From Hydrogenophaga sp. (lineage in GTDB: Bacteria > Pseudomonadota > Gammaproteobacteria > Burkholderiales > Burkholderiaceae_C), in the NCBI GenBank assembly GCA_016741995.1, contig JACVCO010000012.1, positions 1-64,000 on the forward strand: 64,000 nucleotides of DNA, written 5' to 3'. The translations under genes were made by a program, and so were the position numbers. Each line of letters opens with the position of its first letter. Positions within the stretch are counted from its first letter, which is position 1. The notes below the pieces were generated by a model. That model ran no database searches. It was given only the letters and a program-made list of their open reading frames with translations, and was not told the origin of the DNA. Of this stretch, positions 26,651 to 39,837 are shown one piece after another.

Positions 26651-27493
26651 ATGAAGCACGCCATCCTGACCGCCACCCTGATCGCCGCCGCCACCCTGGT
26701 CGCCTGCGGCAAGAAGGAAGAAGCCGCCCCCGCGGCCTCTGCACCCGCACCGGCCGCCGCCCCAGCCCCGGCGCCCGCCCCCGAAATGCCGGAGCTCAAG
26801 GTCGCGATCGACCCGACCTACGAGCCCTTCACGTTCAAGACGGCCGACGGCAAGCCCACCGGTTTCGACGTCGACATCGCCGAAGCGCTGTGCAACGAAA
26901 TCAAGCGCAAGTGCACGTACGTCGAACAGGTCTGGGACAGCATGATCCCCGGCCTGCAAGCCAAGAAGTACGACGTGATCATCAGCTCGATGTCGATCAC
27001 CGAAGAGCGCCAGCAGGTCGTCGACTTCACCGACAAGTACTACTTCACCCCGAGCCGCATCGTCGTCAAGAACGGCACCGCCTACACCGACCACGCGTCG
27101 CTCAAGGGCAAGAAGATCGGCGTGCTCAAAGGCAGCACGCAAGAGAAGTACGCGCTGGGTGAACTCAAGCCCGCTGGCGTGAGCGTCGTGCCCTACGAAG
27201 CGCAGGACCAGGTCTACCTGGACATCAAGTCCGGCCGTCTGGATGGCACCGTGGCCGACCAGGTGGAAGTCAACGGTGGCTTCCTGAGCAAGCCCGAGGG
27301 CAAGGACTTCGGTTTCGTGGGCCCGGTGCTCAGCGAGGCCAAGTACTTCGGCACGGGCGTCGGCGTCGCGCTGCGCAAGGGCGAAACCGAACTCAAGGAT
27401 TCGCTAAACGCCGCCATCAAGGCCATCCGTGGCAATGGCGTCTACGAAACGGTCAGCAAAAAATACTTCGACTTCGACGTGTACGGCAACTAA
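26651..27493 (+). CDS. amino-acid ABC transporter substrate-binding lipoprotein (HisJ/ArgT type)
   Basis: A 280-residue binding protein. The N-terminus is a lipoprotein signal with lipobox LVAC (Cys about 19), then an Ala/Pro-rich linker of about 25 residues, then a family 3 binding protein: LKVAIDPTYEPFTFKTADGK, GFDVDIAEALCNEIKRKC, DVIISSMSITEERQQVVDF, VLKGSTQEKYA. The pattern is closest to binding proteins for arginine, lysine, ornithine or histidine. The unusual part is the lipid anchor in a Gram-negative, which keeps it at the membrane. First gene of a five-gene operon. Confidence 0.9.
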   Translation: MKHAILTATLIAAATLVACGKKEEAAPAASAPAPAAAPAPAPAPEMPELKVAIDPTYEPFTFKTADGKPTGFDVDIAEALCNEIKRKCTYVEQVWDSMIPGLQAKKYDVIISSMSITEERQQVVDFTDKYYFTPSRIVVKNGTAYTDHASLKGKKIGVLKGSTQEKYALGELKPAGVSVVPYEAQDQVYLDIKSGRLDGTVADQVEVNGGFLSKPEGKDFGFVGPVLSEAKYFGTGVGVALRKGETELKDSLNAAIKAIRGNGVYETVSKKYFDFDVYGN

Positions 27494-27505
27494 GCCGAGC
27501 GCGTT

Positions 27506-28192
27506 TTGTCTGGTTACTACCTGCTGATCCTGCAAGGCGCCCTCCTCACGGTGGGCGTCTCTCTGGCCGCCCTCGTGGTGGCCATTTTGTTGGGGCTGGC
27601 GGGTGCGGCGGCCAAGCTCTCGGGCCGCCCGCCCCTGGTGGCGCTGGCCACCGTGTACACCACGGTGGTTCGCGGCGTGCCCGAGCTGGTGCTCATGCTG
27701 CTCATCTTCTATGGCGGCACCATCGGCCTGAACCACCTTCTCGAAGCCTTCGGCAGCCGGCGCAGTGTGGACATCAACCCGTTCATGGCCGGCGTGCTCA
27801 CCATCGGCTTCATCTACGGCGCCTACATGACCGAAACCTTCCGCGGCGCCATCCTGGCCATTCCCCGCGGGCAGATGGAAGCGGCCTGGGCCTTCGGCAT
27901 GGGCAACCTGCGCACCTTCGTGCGCATCACGCTGCCGCAAATGGTGCGCTACGCCATTCCCGGCTTCACGAACAACTGGCTGGTGCTCATCAAGACCACC
28001 GCGCTCGTGAGCCTGATCGGCCTGCACGAGATGACCTACCTCGCCAAGCAGGCCAGTGCCGCCACGCGCGAGCCCTTCACTTTCTTCCTGTTCGCGGCCG
28101 CGCTGTTCCTGATCTACACCTCGGTGTCGCTGTGGGCGCTGCGCTGGGTCGATCGGCGCTTCAGCCTGGGCGTCAAGCGCAGCGCGGTCTAG
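27506..28192 (+). CDS. amino-acid ABC transporter permease (HisQ/ArtQ type)
   Basis: A 228-residue permease with about five helices and the EAA motif (MEAAWAFGMGNLRTFVRITLP). It contains TVVRGVPELVLMLLIFYGG, typical of polar amino-acid importers. The frame opens with TTG at 27506, 12 bases after the binding-protein stop; no better start exists in frame, so TTG is accepted with some doubt. Pairs with the next permease as a heterodimer. Confidence 0.9.
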   Translation: MSGYYLLILQGALLTVGVSLAALVVAILLGLAGAAAKLSGRPPLVALATVYTTVVRGVPELVLMLLIFYGGTIGLNHLLEAFGSRRSVDINPFMAGVLTIGFIYGAYMTETFRGAILAIPRGQMEAAWAFGMGNLRTFVRITLPQMVRYAIPGFTNNWLVLIKTTALVSLIGLHEMTYLAKQASAATREPFTFFLFAAALFLIYTSVSLWALRWVDRRFSLGVKRSAV

Positions 28193-28202
28193 GAACGCGG
28201 CC

Positions 28203-28916
28203 ATGCGCTGGGAAATCATCTTTCAAGCCAAGCACCTGGCGATGTACGCGCAGGGCGCGCTCACCACGTTGAGCCTGCTGTTCTCTTCGCTCGTCATCGG
28301 CGCCGTGCTCGCGCTGGTGTTCGCCGTTGCGCTCACGCAGGGCCCGCGGCCGTTGCGCTGGCTGGTCGGGGCGTACACCTACGTCATCCGCGGCACGCCG
28401 CTGCTGATTCAGGTCTACCTCATCTACTACGGGCTCGCGCAGCTCGAATGGATCCAGGCGCGCTGGGACGCGGTCTGGCCCTGGACGCTGTTCAAGGACG
28501 CCTTCTTCTGCATCGTGCTGGCCTTCACGCTCAACACCGCGGGCTACACCGCCGAAATGCTGGCCGGCTCGATCCGTGAAACGGCGGCCGGCGAGATCGA
28601 GGCCGCCCAGGCCATGGGCATGAGCCGCTGGCTGGCGCTGCGCCGCATCGTGCTGCCCAGCGCCGTGCGCCGCACCCTGCCCGCCTACAGCAACGAGGTG
28701 GTGATGATGCTGCACAGCACCAGCCTGGCCAGCGCCGTGCCGGCCATGCTCGACATCACCGCCGCGGCCAGCCGCATCTACTCCGACTTCTACCTGCCCT
28801 TCGAGGCCTACCTCTTTGCAGCGGCCATCTACCTGACGATCACGTTCAGCCTGGTGGGCCTGTTCCGGATCGGCGAACGCCGCCTGCTCGCGCACCTGGC
28901 GCCGCGCACGCACTGA
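28203..28916 (+). CDS. amino-acid ABC transporter permease (HisM/ArtM type)
   Basis: A 237-residue permease, five helices, with YTYVIRGTPLLIQVYLIYYG and the EAA loop IEAAQAMGMSRWLALRRIVLP. It is the second membrane subunit of the importer, 10 bases after the first. The helix-rich segments TLSLLFSSLVIGAVLALVFA and TLNTAGYTAEMLAGSIRET are family-typical. Confidence 0.92.
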   Translation: MRWEIIFQAKHLAMYAQGALTTLSLLFSSLVIGAVLALVFAVALTQGPRPLRWLVGAYTYVIRGTPLLIQVYLIYYGLAQLEWIQARWDAVWPWTLFKDAFFCIVLAFTLNTAGYTAEMLAGSIRETAAGEIEAAQAMGMSRWLALRRIVLPSAVRRTLPAYSNEVVMMLHSTSLASAVPAMLDITAAASRIYSDFYLPFEAYLFAAAIYLTITFSLVGLFRIGERRLLAHLAPRTH

Positions 28917-28926
28917 GGCCCCGCGC

Positions 28927-30063
28927 ATGGTCCGCACCGAACACCCCTTGCCGAGCCCGAGCCTGGGCAGCCAGAAGACGCTGGTGTCCTTCCAGGTCGG
29001 CAACCCGTCGGCGCGGCCCAAGGTCTACCTGCAGGCCAGCCTGCACGCCGAGGAACTGCCCGGCATGCTGGTGGCGCACCACCTGCGCCCCGCGCTGGAA
29101 CGCGCCGAGCGCGAGGGCCGCGTGCGCGGCCACGTGGTGCTGGTGCCCGCGGCCAACCCCATCGGCCTGGCGCAACGGCTCGACCACAAGGCCATGGGCC
29201 GCTTCGAGTTCGACACCGCGCAGAATTTCAACCGCCACTACCCCGATCTCGCGGGCGCCGTGCTCGACGCCGTGCGCGATCGCCTGGGCCCGGATGGCGC
29301 GGCCAACGTGGCCCTGGTGCGCAGCGCCGTGACGAAATGGCTGCAGGCCTGGGCGCCCCGGACCGAACTGGAGGGCCTGCGCCGCCAGTTGCTGCTGCTC
29401 GCCCACGACGCCGACGTGGTGCTCGACATGCACTGCGACTGGGAGGCCGTGCTGCACCTGTACGCCGAGGAAGCCTGCTGGAAGCCGCTGGCCCCGCTGG
29501 CCTGGCTGCTGGGCTGCCGCGCCGTGCTGATCGCGCGCGACTCGGGTGGCGGCCCGTTCGACGAATGCCTCTCGGGCCTGTGGTGGCAACTGGCCGAGCG
29601 CCTGAAGGCGGCGGGCGTGAAGCACCCGCTGCCCCAGGGCTGCGCGAGCACCACGCTCGAGTTCCGCGGCGAGCTCGACGTCGCCCACGAACACGCCGAG
29701 CGCGACGCGGCGGCCATCCTGGCGTACCTGGTGCACCTGGGCGTGCTCGATGGCCCACGCCCCGCCATCCCCGCGCCCAGTTGCCAACCCACGCCGCTGG
29801 CCGGCTCCGAAACGCTGAACAGCCCGGTGCCGGGCGTCGTGGTCTTTCGCGCGCACGTGGGCGATGTGCTGGCCGTGGGCGATCTGGTGGCCGAGGTCAT
29901 CGACCCCACCGCGCCCGGCGCATCGCGCGTGCACCGCATCACCGCCGGCGTGGCCGGCGTGCTCTATGCCACCGTGGGTGAACGCTACTGCGTGGCCGGT
30001 GGCGAGATCGGCAAGATCGCCGGCGCCCAACCTTTTCGCACCGGGGCCTTGCTCGGCGCCTGA
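28927..30063 (+). CDS. succinylglutamate desuccinylase/aspartoacylase family protein
   Basis: A 378-residue zinc-hydrolase-like protein of the AstE/AspA (M14-related) family. Candidate zinc ligands are the HAEE motif in [14 protein letters not shown] (about residue 38) and His in [16 protein letters not shown] (about 160); the general base Glu may be in TTLEFRGE. Residues about 290-370 form a biotinyl/lipoyl-like beta domain ([22 protein letters not shown]). It lies inside the importer operon between a permease and the ATPase, so it probably deacylates an N-acyl amino acid after uptake; the substrate is not shown by the sequence. Confidence 0.85.
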   Translation: MVRTEHPLPSPSLGSQKTLVSFQVGNPSARPKVYLQASLHAEELPGMLVAHHLRPALERAEREGRVRGHVVLVPAANPIGLAQRLDHKAMGRFEFDTAQNFNRHYPDLAGAVLDAVRDRLGPDGAANVALVRSAVTKWLQAWAPRTELEGLRRQLLLLAHDADVVLDMHCDWEAVLHLYAEEACWKPLAPLAWLLGCRAVLIARDSGGGPFDECLSGLWWQLAERLKAAGVKHPLPQGCASTTLEFRGELDVAHEHAERDAAAILAYLVHLGVLDGPRPAIPAPSCQPTPLAGSETLNSPVPGVVVFRAHVGDVLAVGDLVAEVIDPTAPGASRVHRITAGVAGVLYATVGERYCVAGGEIGKIAGAQPFRTGALLGA

Positions 30064-30074
30064 AACACCCTGCC

Positions 30075-30866
<792 letters not shown>

Positions 30867-33356
30867 TCAGGGAACGAGCTCGAGCGCGCTCGTCCACGCG
30901 CCCGGGTTCAGGCTCAACACGCGCGACTCGTTGGCGGCCCAGCCCGCGCTCATGTCGCGGTAGCGGCTGGAAAACACGTTGCCGCTCTGCCCCGTCTGGT
31001 AGATGAAGCGCGAGCGGTCGAGGTCGGCCAGGTCGTAGAGGGCGCGCAGGCTCGCCGCGTGGCGGTTCGCGTACGGGGCGTCGGCCTTGTCCAGGTGGTA
31101 CTGGCCCACGTTCACCGTGAACGGGTCGCCGCCGGTGGGCACGCGCACCTCGAACAGCCTGGCCAGCGGTTTCACGTTGGACATCGGCCGGTGCACCGAG
31201 ATCGCGGGGTGGGCATCGCCCCAGCGCCACTTGGACGCGTCGTCGCCGTGCGTTGCCTTCAGGCGCTCCAGCGCCCGCGTAAGCGCGGCCCCGCTGGCGG
31301 CCGCGCAGCCCGCTTCGCCGCACCAGGCCTTGTTGTCCGATTCGAGGATGCCTTCGACCGCGTTGCGGAACAGCCGCTTGCCGTACATCGCTTCGAAGCG
31401 CTCCTTGCCGAGGCGCCCGCCCACCACACCGCGCGTGAACTCGTCCACCCACGCGCTGTAGATCAGCGGCGCGGCCGAGTCCGCGCGCAACTGGCCATCG
31501 AAGCCTTGCAGGGCCTGCAGCGCGGCCGCGGCCAGGGGGTGGTCGCTGCCGGCCTTCTGCAAGTGCGGCAGCAGGCGCAGCATGGCCTCGCCATGCAGGT
31601 CGCCCTGCATCGCCTGGAAGCTGGTCATGTCGTGCTTGGGCGTTTGCTCCAGCAGGCGCTCGATGCGCTCCTGCCGGTAGGGTGCCGCCCAGTCCTGTGT
31701 CAGGAAGTGCGGGTAGTCGGCCGCGTGGATGCGCTGGTTCGCCGTGGCGATCCAGCCGCGCGCGCCGTCGTCCTGTGGCGTCTGTTCGTAGGGCAGCCAG
31801 CCGCCCCAGTCGTAGCGCGTGTCCCAGCCAGGCGACGGCGCCACGCCGCGGATGTCGTTGTCGGCCGCGCGCACCGGCACGCGCCCGGCGGCCTTGTAGG
31901 CGATGCGCCCGGCGCGATCGGCCATCACCACGTTCTGCATCGGCGCCTGGAAGTCGCCAAAGGCCTTGAGCAGTTCGTCCACCGACTGCGCTCGGTTGGC
32001 TTCGATGGTGGCCACCACGTTGCCGTCGTCGGCTTCCAGCGCCGTCCAGCGCAGCGACAGCACGAAGCGGCCCGTGTCGAGCACCTGCCCGTGGCTGGCC
32101 TGCGCGTCGCTGAGCACAGGGCCGTGGCGCGTGCTGCGCACCAGGTGCGTCACGTCGGCCTGCCCTTTCACCTTGATGGTTTCGGCGCGCACGGCGAACG
32201 GTGCCCAGGCGGGCGTGCCGTCGGCCGATGGCACGCGGTATTCGCCCGCATTCGCCGGGTTGATCTGCTCGAGGTAGAGATCCTGCACGTCGGGGCCGGT
32301 GTTGGTGAAGCCCCAGGCCGCGTTGGCGGTGCGGCCCAGCACCACGAAGGGCGTGCCCGGCAGCGTCGCGCCGATCACGTCCATGCCCTTCTGGCCTTCG
32401 ACATCGGGCGCCTGCAGACGCGCGAAGTACCAGATCGCCGGCGCGCTCAAGCCCAGGTGCGGGTCATTGGCCAGCAGCGGCCGGCCACTGCGCGTGCGCG
32501 AACCCGCCACCACCCAGTTGTTGGAGCCCTTGCCTTCGGAATGGCCGAAGGTGTCCGTCCAGGTGCGCAGGTCCTGCGCGATGCGCGTGCGCAGATCGTC
32601 GGCGGGTGGCATCGGGGCTTGCGATGTTTTCGCGTCGCCATTGCGGTACACGCCGAGCTCGCGGTACAGCCGCGCCAGGTCGGCCGTGGCGGCGCGCGGC
32701 TCGCCCGGGTACGGCGGGAACAGCTCCCACAGCGCGTCGGTGTCGAGCACCTTGAGCGCGGACAGGCGCGCGAACTCGTTGCCCCAGTTGCCGCCCAGGT
32801 CCAGCGCCATCATGATCGACCAGCCCACGGTGCCGGCCGCGTCCCACCAGGTGCCCTGCGCCGCCTCGTCGCGCGGGTTCACGCCGAGCAGCAGGAACTC
32901 CGGCGTGCGGGCCTGGTCGCTGCTGGCAAAGAAGGCGTTGATGCCGGTGGCATAGGCCTCCATCGCCGTGCGCGCGTCGGGGGCCAGCGCCTTGAGCTGG
33001 CGTTGCGCGGCCTGGCGGATGCCCAGGGTGCGCATGAGCTTGTCGGTCTCCAGCGTGGCCGGCCCCAGGAATTCGGAAAGCCCGCCGCGCATCACCGCGC
33101 GGTTGAAGGCCAGCTGCCAGCCCCGTTCCTGGGCGTGCACGTAGCCCAGCGCCATCCACGCGTCCTGTGCGCGCGCGGCCTGGATGTGCGTGACGTCGCT
33201 GGCATCGCGCCGCACCTGCACCGGCGCGGACAGACCGCTCAGGCGCAGTTGGCCGTCGAGGGCGGGCAGTGTCTGGCGGGCGTACCAAAGGCCCAGGGCG
33301 GCCGCCAGCACGAGCAGCAGGCCAACGGCAGCGAACAAACGGCGGATCCAGCGCAT
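30867..33356 (-). CDS. penicillin acylase family protein
   Basis: An 829-residue Ntn-hydrolase precursor of the penicillin G acylase/AHL acylase/cephalosporin acylase superfamily. A signal peptide or anchor (about residues 4-25) targets it to the periplasm. The alpha-chain region has GYVHAQERGWQLAFNRAVM; the predicted autoprocessing site is GKG/SNNW with Ser278 becoming the beta-chain nucleophile, followed by RPLLANDPHLGLSAP and the oxyanion-type residues of TANAAWGFTNTGPDVQD. The order alpha-spacer-beta and the length fit. Substrate is open: beta-lactam side chains, acyl-homoserine lactones or other amides. It abuts hisP tail to tail and stands alone. Confidence 0.9.
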   Translation of the reverse strand: MRWIRRLFAAVGLLLVLAAALGLWYARQTLPALDGQLRLSGLSAPVQVRRDASDVTHIQAARAQDAWMALGYVHAQERGWQLAFNRAVMRGGLSEFLGPATLETDKLMRTLGIRQAAQRQLKALAPDARTAMEAYATGINAFFASSDQARTPEFLLLGVNPRDEAAQGTWWDAAGTVGWSIMMALDLGGNWGNEFARLSALKVLDTDALWELFPPYPGEPRAATADLARLYRELGVYRNGDAKTSQAPMPPADDLRTRIAQDLRTWTDTFGHSEGKGSNNWVVAGSRTRSGRPLLANDPHLGLSAPAIWYFARLQAPDVEGQKGMDVIGATLPGTPFVVLGRTANAAWGFTNTGPDVQDLYLEQINPANAGEYRVPSADGTPAWAPFAVRAETIKVKGQADVTHLVRSTRHGPVLSDAQASHGQVLDTGRFVLSLRWTALEADDGNVVATIEANRAQSVDELLKAFGDFQAPMQNVVMADRAGRIAYKAAGRVPVRAADNDIRGVAPSPGWDTRYDWGGWLPYEQTPQDDGARGWIATANQRIHAADYPHFLTQDWAAPYRQERIERLLEQTPKHDMTSFQAMQGDLHGEAMLRLLPHLQKAGSDHPLAAAALQALQGFDGQLRADSAAPLIYSAWVDEFTRGVVGGRLGKERFEAMYGKRLFRNAVEGILESDNKAWCGEAGCAAASGAALTRALERLKATHGDDASKWRWGDAHPAISVHRPMSNVKPLARLFEVRVPTGGDPFTVNVGQYHLDKADAPYANRHAASLRALYDLADLDRSRFIYQTGQSGNVFSSRYRDMSAGWAANESRVLSLNPGAWTSALELVP

Positions 33357-33457
33357 GGGTGTCTCTCTCGGGCTTGGAATGAGCCCGTGAGGATAAGGCG
33401 CGTTGCGGCGCTTGCGGTTCCGGGTTGTCGCGCACGCGGCGCGGTCTCAGCGGCGCT

Positions 33458-34402
33458 TCACCGCGTGGCCGGGTTGCGGCCGAGCACCATGCTGCCGTTG
33501 ACGAGCTTGAAGCTCACGGTGGGTGCGCTGAAATCGGAGAACGGCGCACCCAGCGCGATCTCGCCGTCGCTGGTGAGCATCACCTCCTGGCGGCGCAGGG
33601 CTACCACGGCGTCGCTGCCGGCAAAGCGCACCCAGGTGCCGTAGCTGCTCACGTCCTCCAGCACGTAGTTGCCGGAGCGCAGATCGATCTGCACGTGCAT
33701 GCGCGAGACACGCGGATCGGTCACCACGAAGCCGGCTTCCGGCACGCGGCCGATGCGCACCGGCAGACTGTCGGACGTGAACGTGCGCGATGCGTCGAGC
33801 CACGCGAGCTCGATGCCGGCGAAATCCGAATCTTCTTTCGGCGTGATGGCGTGCAGATCGGCCGGCATGGTGAGGAACTCGGACTGCATGTCGAGCTGCC
33901 ATTCGACGCGGAACACCTCGCACGGGTCGACCTTGCCCTTGATGCGCATGGCACCCAGGCTGCGGCTGCGCACGCCCGAGCGCGGCTCCAGGGCCTGCAC
34001 CACCGTGTCGCTCGCGAAGATCTGCTCGGGGCCGGCCAGGTCGCTCAGGCGCGAGGCCAGGTTCACCGCGTCACCGAAACAATCGCCATCGACCCACACC
34101 ACCGGACCGCGGGCCAGGCCGATCTGCATCAGCAGCTTCAGGTGCGCGGGCCACTGCTGCACGCGCTTGGCGTGCTCCTGCTGGATCTGGATCATCGCGT
34201 CCACGCAGGCGCGGTTGTCGCCGAAGGCCATGAGCACGCCGTCACCCAGCATCTTCACCACCGTGCCGCGGTGCGCCTGCCCGCGCGAGCCGATCCACTG
34301 GGTGAGCTTGGTCACCGCCTTGGTGGCGCGGTCGTTCCCCAGGGTCTCGAAAACCGAGGTACTGCCGGTGAGGTCGACGAAGGCGATCGTGAGGTCGGGC
34401 AT
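33458..34402 (-). CDS. class III adenylate/guanylate cyclase with C-terminal FHA domain
   Basis: A 314-residue cytosolic protein. Residues 1 to about 150 form a class III nucleotide cyclase (AFVDLTGSTSVFETLG with the first metal Asp, VVKMLGDGVLMAF with the second, GLARGPVVWVDGDCFGDAVNLASRL). After a linker, residues about 215-300 form a forkhead-associated phosphothreonine-binding domain (PVRIGRVPEAGFVVTDPRVSRMHVQI in two segments, SSYGTWVRF). The cyclase is at the N-terminus and short, so dimerisation is needed. The FHA domain implies control by a Ser/Thr kinase. A FliA-like promoter with a perfect GCCGATAA lies 52 bases upstream. Confidence 0.88.
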   Translation of the reverse strand: MPDLTIAFVDLTGSTSVFETLGNDRATKAVTKLTQWIGSRGQAHRGTVVKMLGDGVLMAFGDNRACVDAMIQIQQEHAKRVQQWPAHLKLLMQIGLARGPVVWVDGDCFGDAVNLASRLSDLAGPEQIFASDTVVQALEPRSGVRSRSLGAMRIKGKVDPCEVFRVEWQLDMQSEFLTMPADLHAITPKEDSDFAGIELAWLDASRTFTSDSLPVRIGRVPEAGFVVTDPRVSRMHVQIDLRSGNYVLEDVSSYGTWVRFAGSDAVVALRRQEVMLTSDGEIALGAPFSDFSAPTVSFKLVNGSMVLGRNPATR

Positions 34403-34700
34403 GTTGGACGCGGGTGCAAAACGATTAGAGCATGCGTGTCTTTCCGCCCTGTCTTATCGGCCGCTGGGCCACGGCGCTTCAACGACGCGCGGGCAAAACG
34501 TGTCTTGAACGATACAGCACCGGGTATGCCAATCGAGTGCAAAGGTATTACGTTTCTTAGACTTCGCCTCAAGGTTGAGCACTAAGCGCATGATTTGCCT
34601 GTTGTTTTTTTCTTCTATCAGGGCTGGCGTCATTGCATCGGCATGCACCAAACCGTATCCTGCGCTTCCCCTTGTGACGCATCCCCCAGATTTGCATCCC
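34403..34700. other. 298-base intergenic region between cyclase-FHA and hypothetical gene
   Basis: This divergent region is less GC-rich than its surroundings, especially 34520-34620 with a run of seven T at about 34605. It holds the FliA-like site for the cyclase-FHA gene on the minus strand. No convincing promoter or small gene was seen for the plus strand. Confidence 0.5.
34454..34481 (-). promoter_or_regulatory. candidate sigma-28 (FliA) promoter for cyclase-FHA gene
   Basis: On the minus strand a perfect FliA -10, GCCGATAA (34461-34454), is preceded after 12 bases by TGAAGCGC, a weak -35 (consensus TAAAGTTT, spacer 11). The transcript would begin about 40 bases before the ATG at 34402. 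Confidence 0.35.
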
Positions 34701-35036
34701 ATGCGTTGGTTCAAGCCCAGTCTTCGCAACAGCATTTCGGCCCTGATCGGGCCGCATGTGCGTGCGGACGAAGAAGACGCCCTGGAGCCGGTGCGCCGGG
34801 CGATGCTTGACGTGCTGGGCGAAGACGGGGCGCGCATGAACCCCGCTCTCAAGCGGCGCCTGAAATTCATGCACGACGCGCACAGCCTCTGGTACGCCCG
34901 TGGCGAACTCGTGGCCGTGCTGAGCCAGATTCACGGCGAAGCGCTGGCGGTGCACCGCGTGCACGGCCTCTCGCCCGTGTTCCAGGGCCTCGTTCCCAAA
35001 GCGCTGATCGACGCGTCCCGGGCCCGCCGCCTCTAA
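34701..35036 (+). CDS. hypothetical protein
   Basis: A 111-residue protein I do not recognise. It is charged, without signal peptide or membrane helix; Trp3 and an Arg/Glu-rich middle (EEDALEPVRRAMLDVLGE, NPALKRRLKFMHDAHSLWYA) predict an all-helical fold. Codon use is like its neighbours, which supports a real gene. ATG 34701 (MRWFKPSLRNS) is chosen over longer in-frame starts that extend into AT-richer leader sequence. The last 4 bases overlap the convergent LD-carboxypeptidase gene. Confidence 0.65.
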   Translation: MRWFKPSLRNSISALIGPHVRADEEDALEPVRRAMLDVLGEDGARMNPALKRRLKFMHDAHSLWYARGELVAVLSQIHGEALAVHRVHGLSPVFQGLVPKALIDASRARRL

Positions 35037-35992
35037 TGCCCGTGGTCGTGATCGCCGTGGTGGGCGTGCAGATGCCCCCAGTAGATCAGTGCGTCGCGCT
35101 TCTCCACCAGCAGTTCCACCCGTTGCCCCACGGGCAGCATCACCTTGGTCGGCACGTGCCCGAAGGGCAGCCCGGTGTAGACCGGCGTGCGGGTCTGTGA
35201 ACGGAACCAGTCCACCACCGTCTTGAGCGAAAAGCCGCGGTCGTAACCGGGCACGAGCTTGAAGCGGTTGAACGAGCCCAGCAACACCGCCTTCTGCGCA
35301 TCGACGATGCCCGAGCGCAGCAACTGCGTGAGCTGGCGTTCGATGCGGTAGGGGTGCTCGTTGACGTCCTCAAGGAACAGCACGCCGCCCTTCACCGCCG
35401 GCAGCCAGGGCGTTCCCACCAGCGCGCAGACCACGTTGAGGTTGCCGCCCCAGAGCACGGCGTCGCGCACGTGCCGCACGGGCTTGGCAGCGTGCGCCTT
35501 GGCATCGGCCACCGGCAGCGTCCAGCCCGAGCCCTCGGCCGAACCATCGAGCAGATCGGCGAAGCAGGCCTGCATGATCTCGTCGGGCTCGGCCTCGGTG
35601 CCGAAGTCCTCCCCCACGGCCGGGCCGGCCCAGGTGGTGGCGCCGGTTTTCGCGAGCAGTGCCAGCTGCAGGGCGGTGAAGTCGCTCAAGCCCACGAAAC
35701 GCGTGCCGCGTTCGATGGCTTTGGCCAACGCCTTGTAGGGCAGCGCGGGCAGGATGCGGGTGAGGCCGTAGCCACCGCGTGCGATCAAGGCAACGTCGGC
35801 ACCCGAGGCCGCGGCCCGGCCGATGGCGGCGAGGCGCGTCTCGTCGTCGCCCGCAAAGCGCTGGTGGCTGGCCAACGCGGCTTCGTCGACTTCGACCTCG
35901 TGCCCCAGGGCCTTGAGGCGCTTGATGCCGCGGCGAAAGGCCGCCTTGTCGCGCACCGCGCTGGAGGGGGAATAGATGTAGATGTGGCTCAT
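35033..35992 (-). CDS. ldcA: LD-carboxypeptidase (peptidase family S66)
   Basis: A 319-residue muramoyltetrapeptide LD-carboxypeptidase, which trims the terminal D-Ala from tetrapeptide in murein recycling. The Ser-Glu-His triad is visible: Ser in FVGLSDFTALQ, Glu in VLFLEDVNEHPYRIERQL, His in TGLPFGHVPTK; the ARGGYGLTRILP segment precedes it. No signal peptide, consistent with a cytosolic recycling enzyme. The C-terminus ends in an unusual His-rich tail (HLHAHHGDHDHGH) that could bind metal. It follows the tadA-fusion gene by 12 bases and is probably co-transcribed. Confidence 0.9.
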   Translation of the reverse strand: MSHIYIYSPSSAVRDKAAFRRGIKRLKALGHEVEVDEAALASHQRFAGDDETRLAAIGRAAASGADVALIARGGYGLTRILPALPYKALAKAIERGTRFVGLSDFTALQLALLAKTGATTWAGPAVGEDFGTEAEPDEIMQACFADLLDGSAEGSGWTLPVADAKAHAAKPVRHVRDAVLWGGNLNVVCALVGTPWLPAVKGGVLFLEDVNEHPYRIERQLTQLLRSGIVDAQKAVLLGSFNRFKLVPGYDRGFSLKTVVDWFRSQTRTPVYTGLPFGHVPTKVMLPVGQRVELLVEKRDALIYWGHLHAHHGDHDHGH

Positions 35993-36004
35993 GGGAAACG
36001 GGGA

Positions 36005-39811
<3,807 letters not shown>

Positions 39812-39837
<26 letters not shown>

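Noticed and set aside
31059-33644. 861-codon open frame opposite the penicillin acylase gene
   Set aside because: His/Arg/Gly/Ala-rich low-complexity translation without motifs, typical of the antisense shadow of a GC-rich gene.
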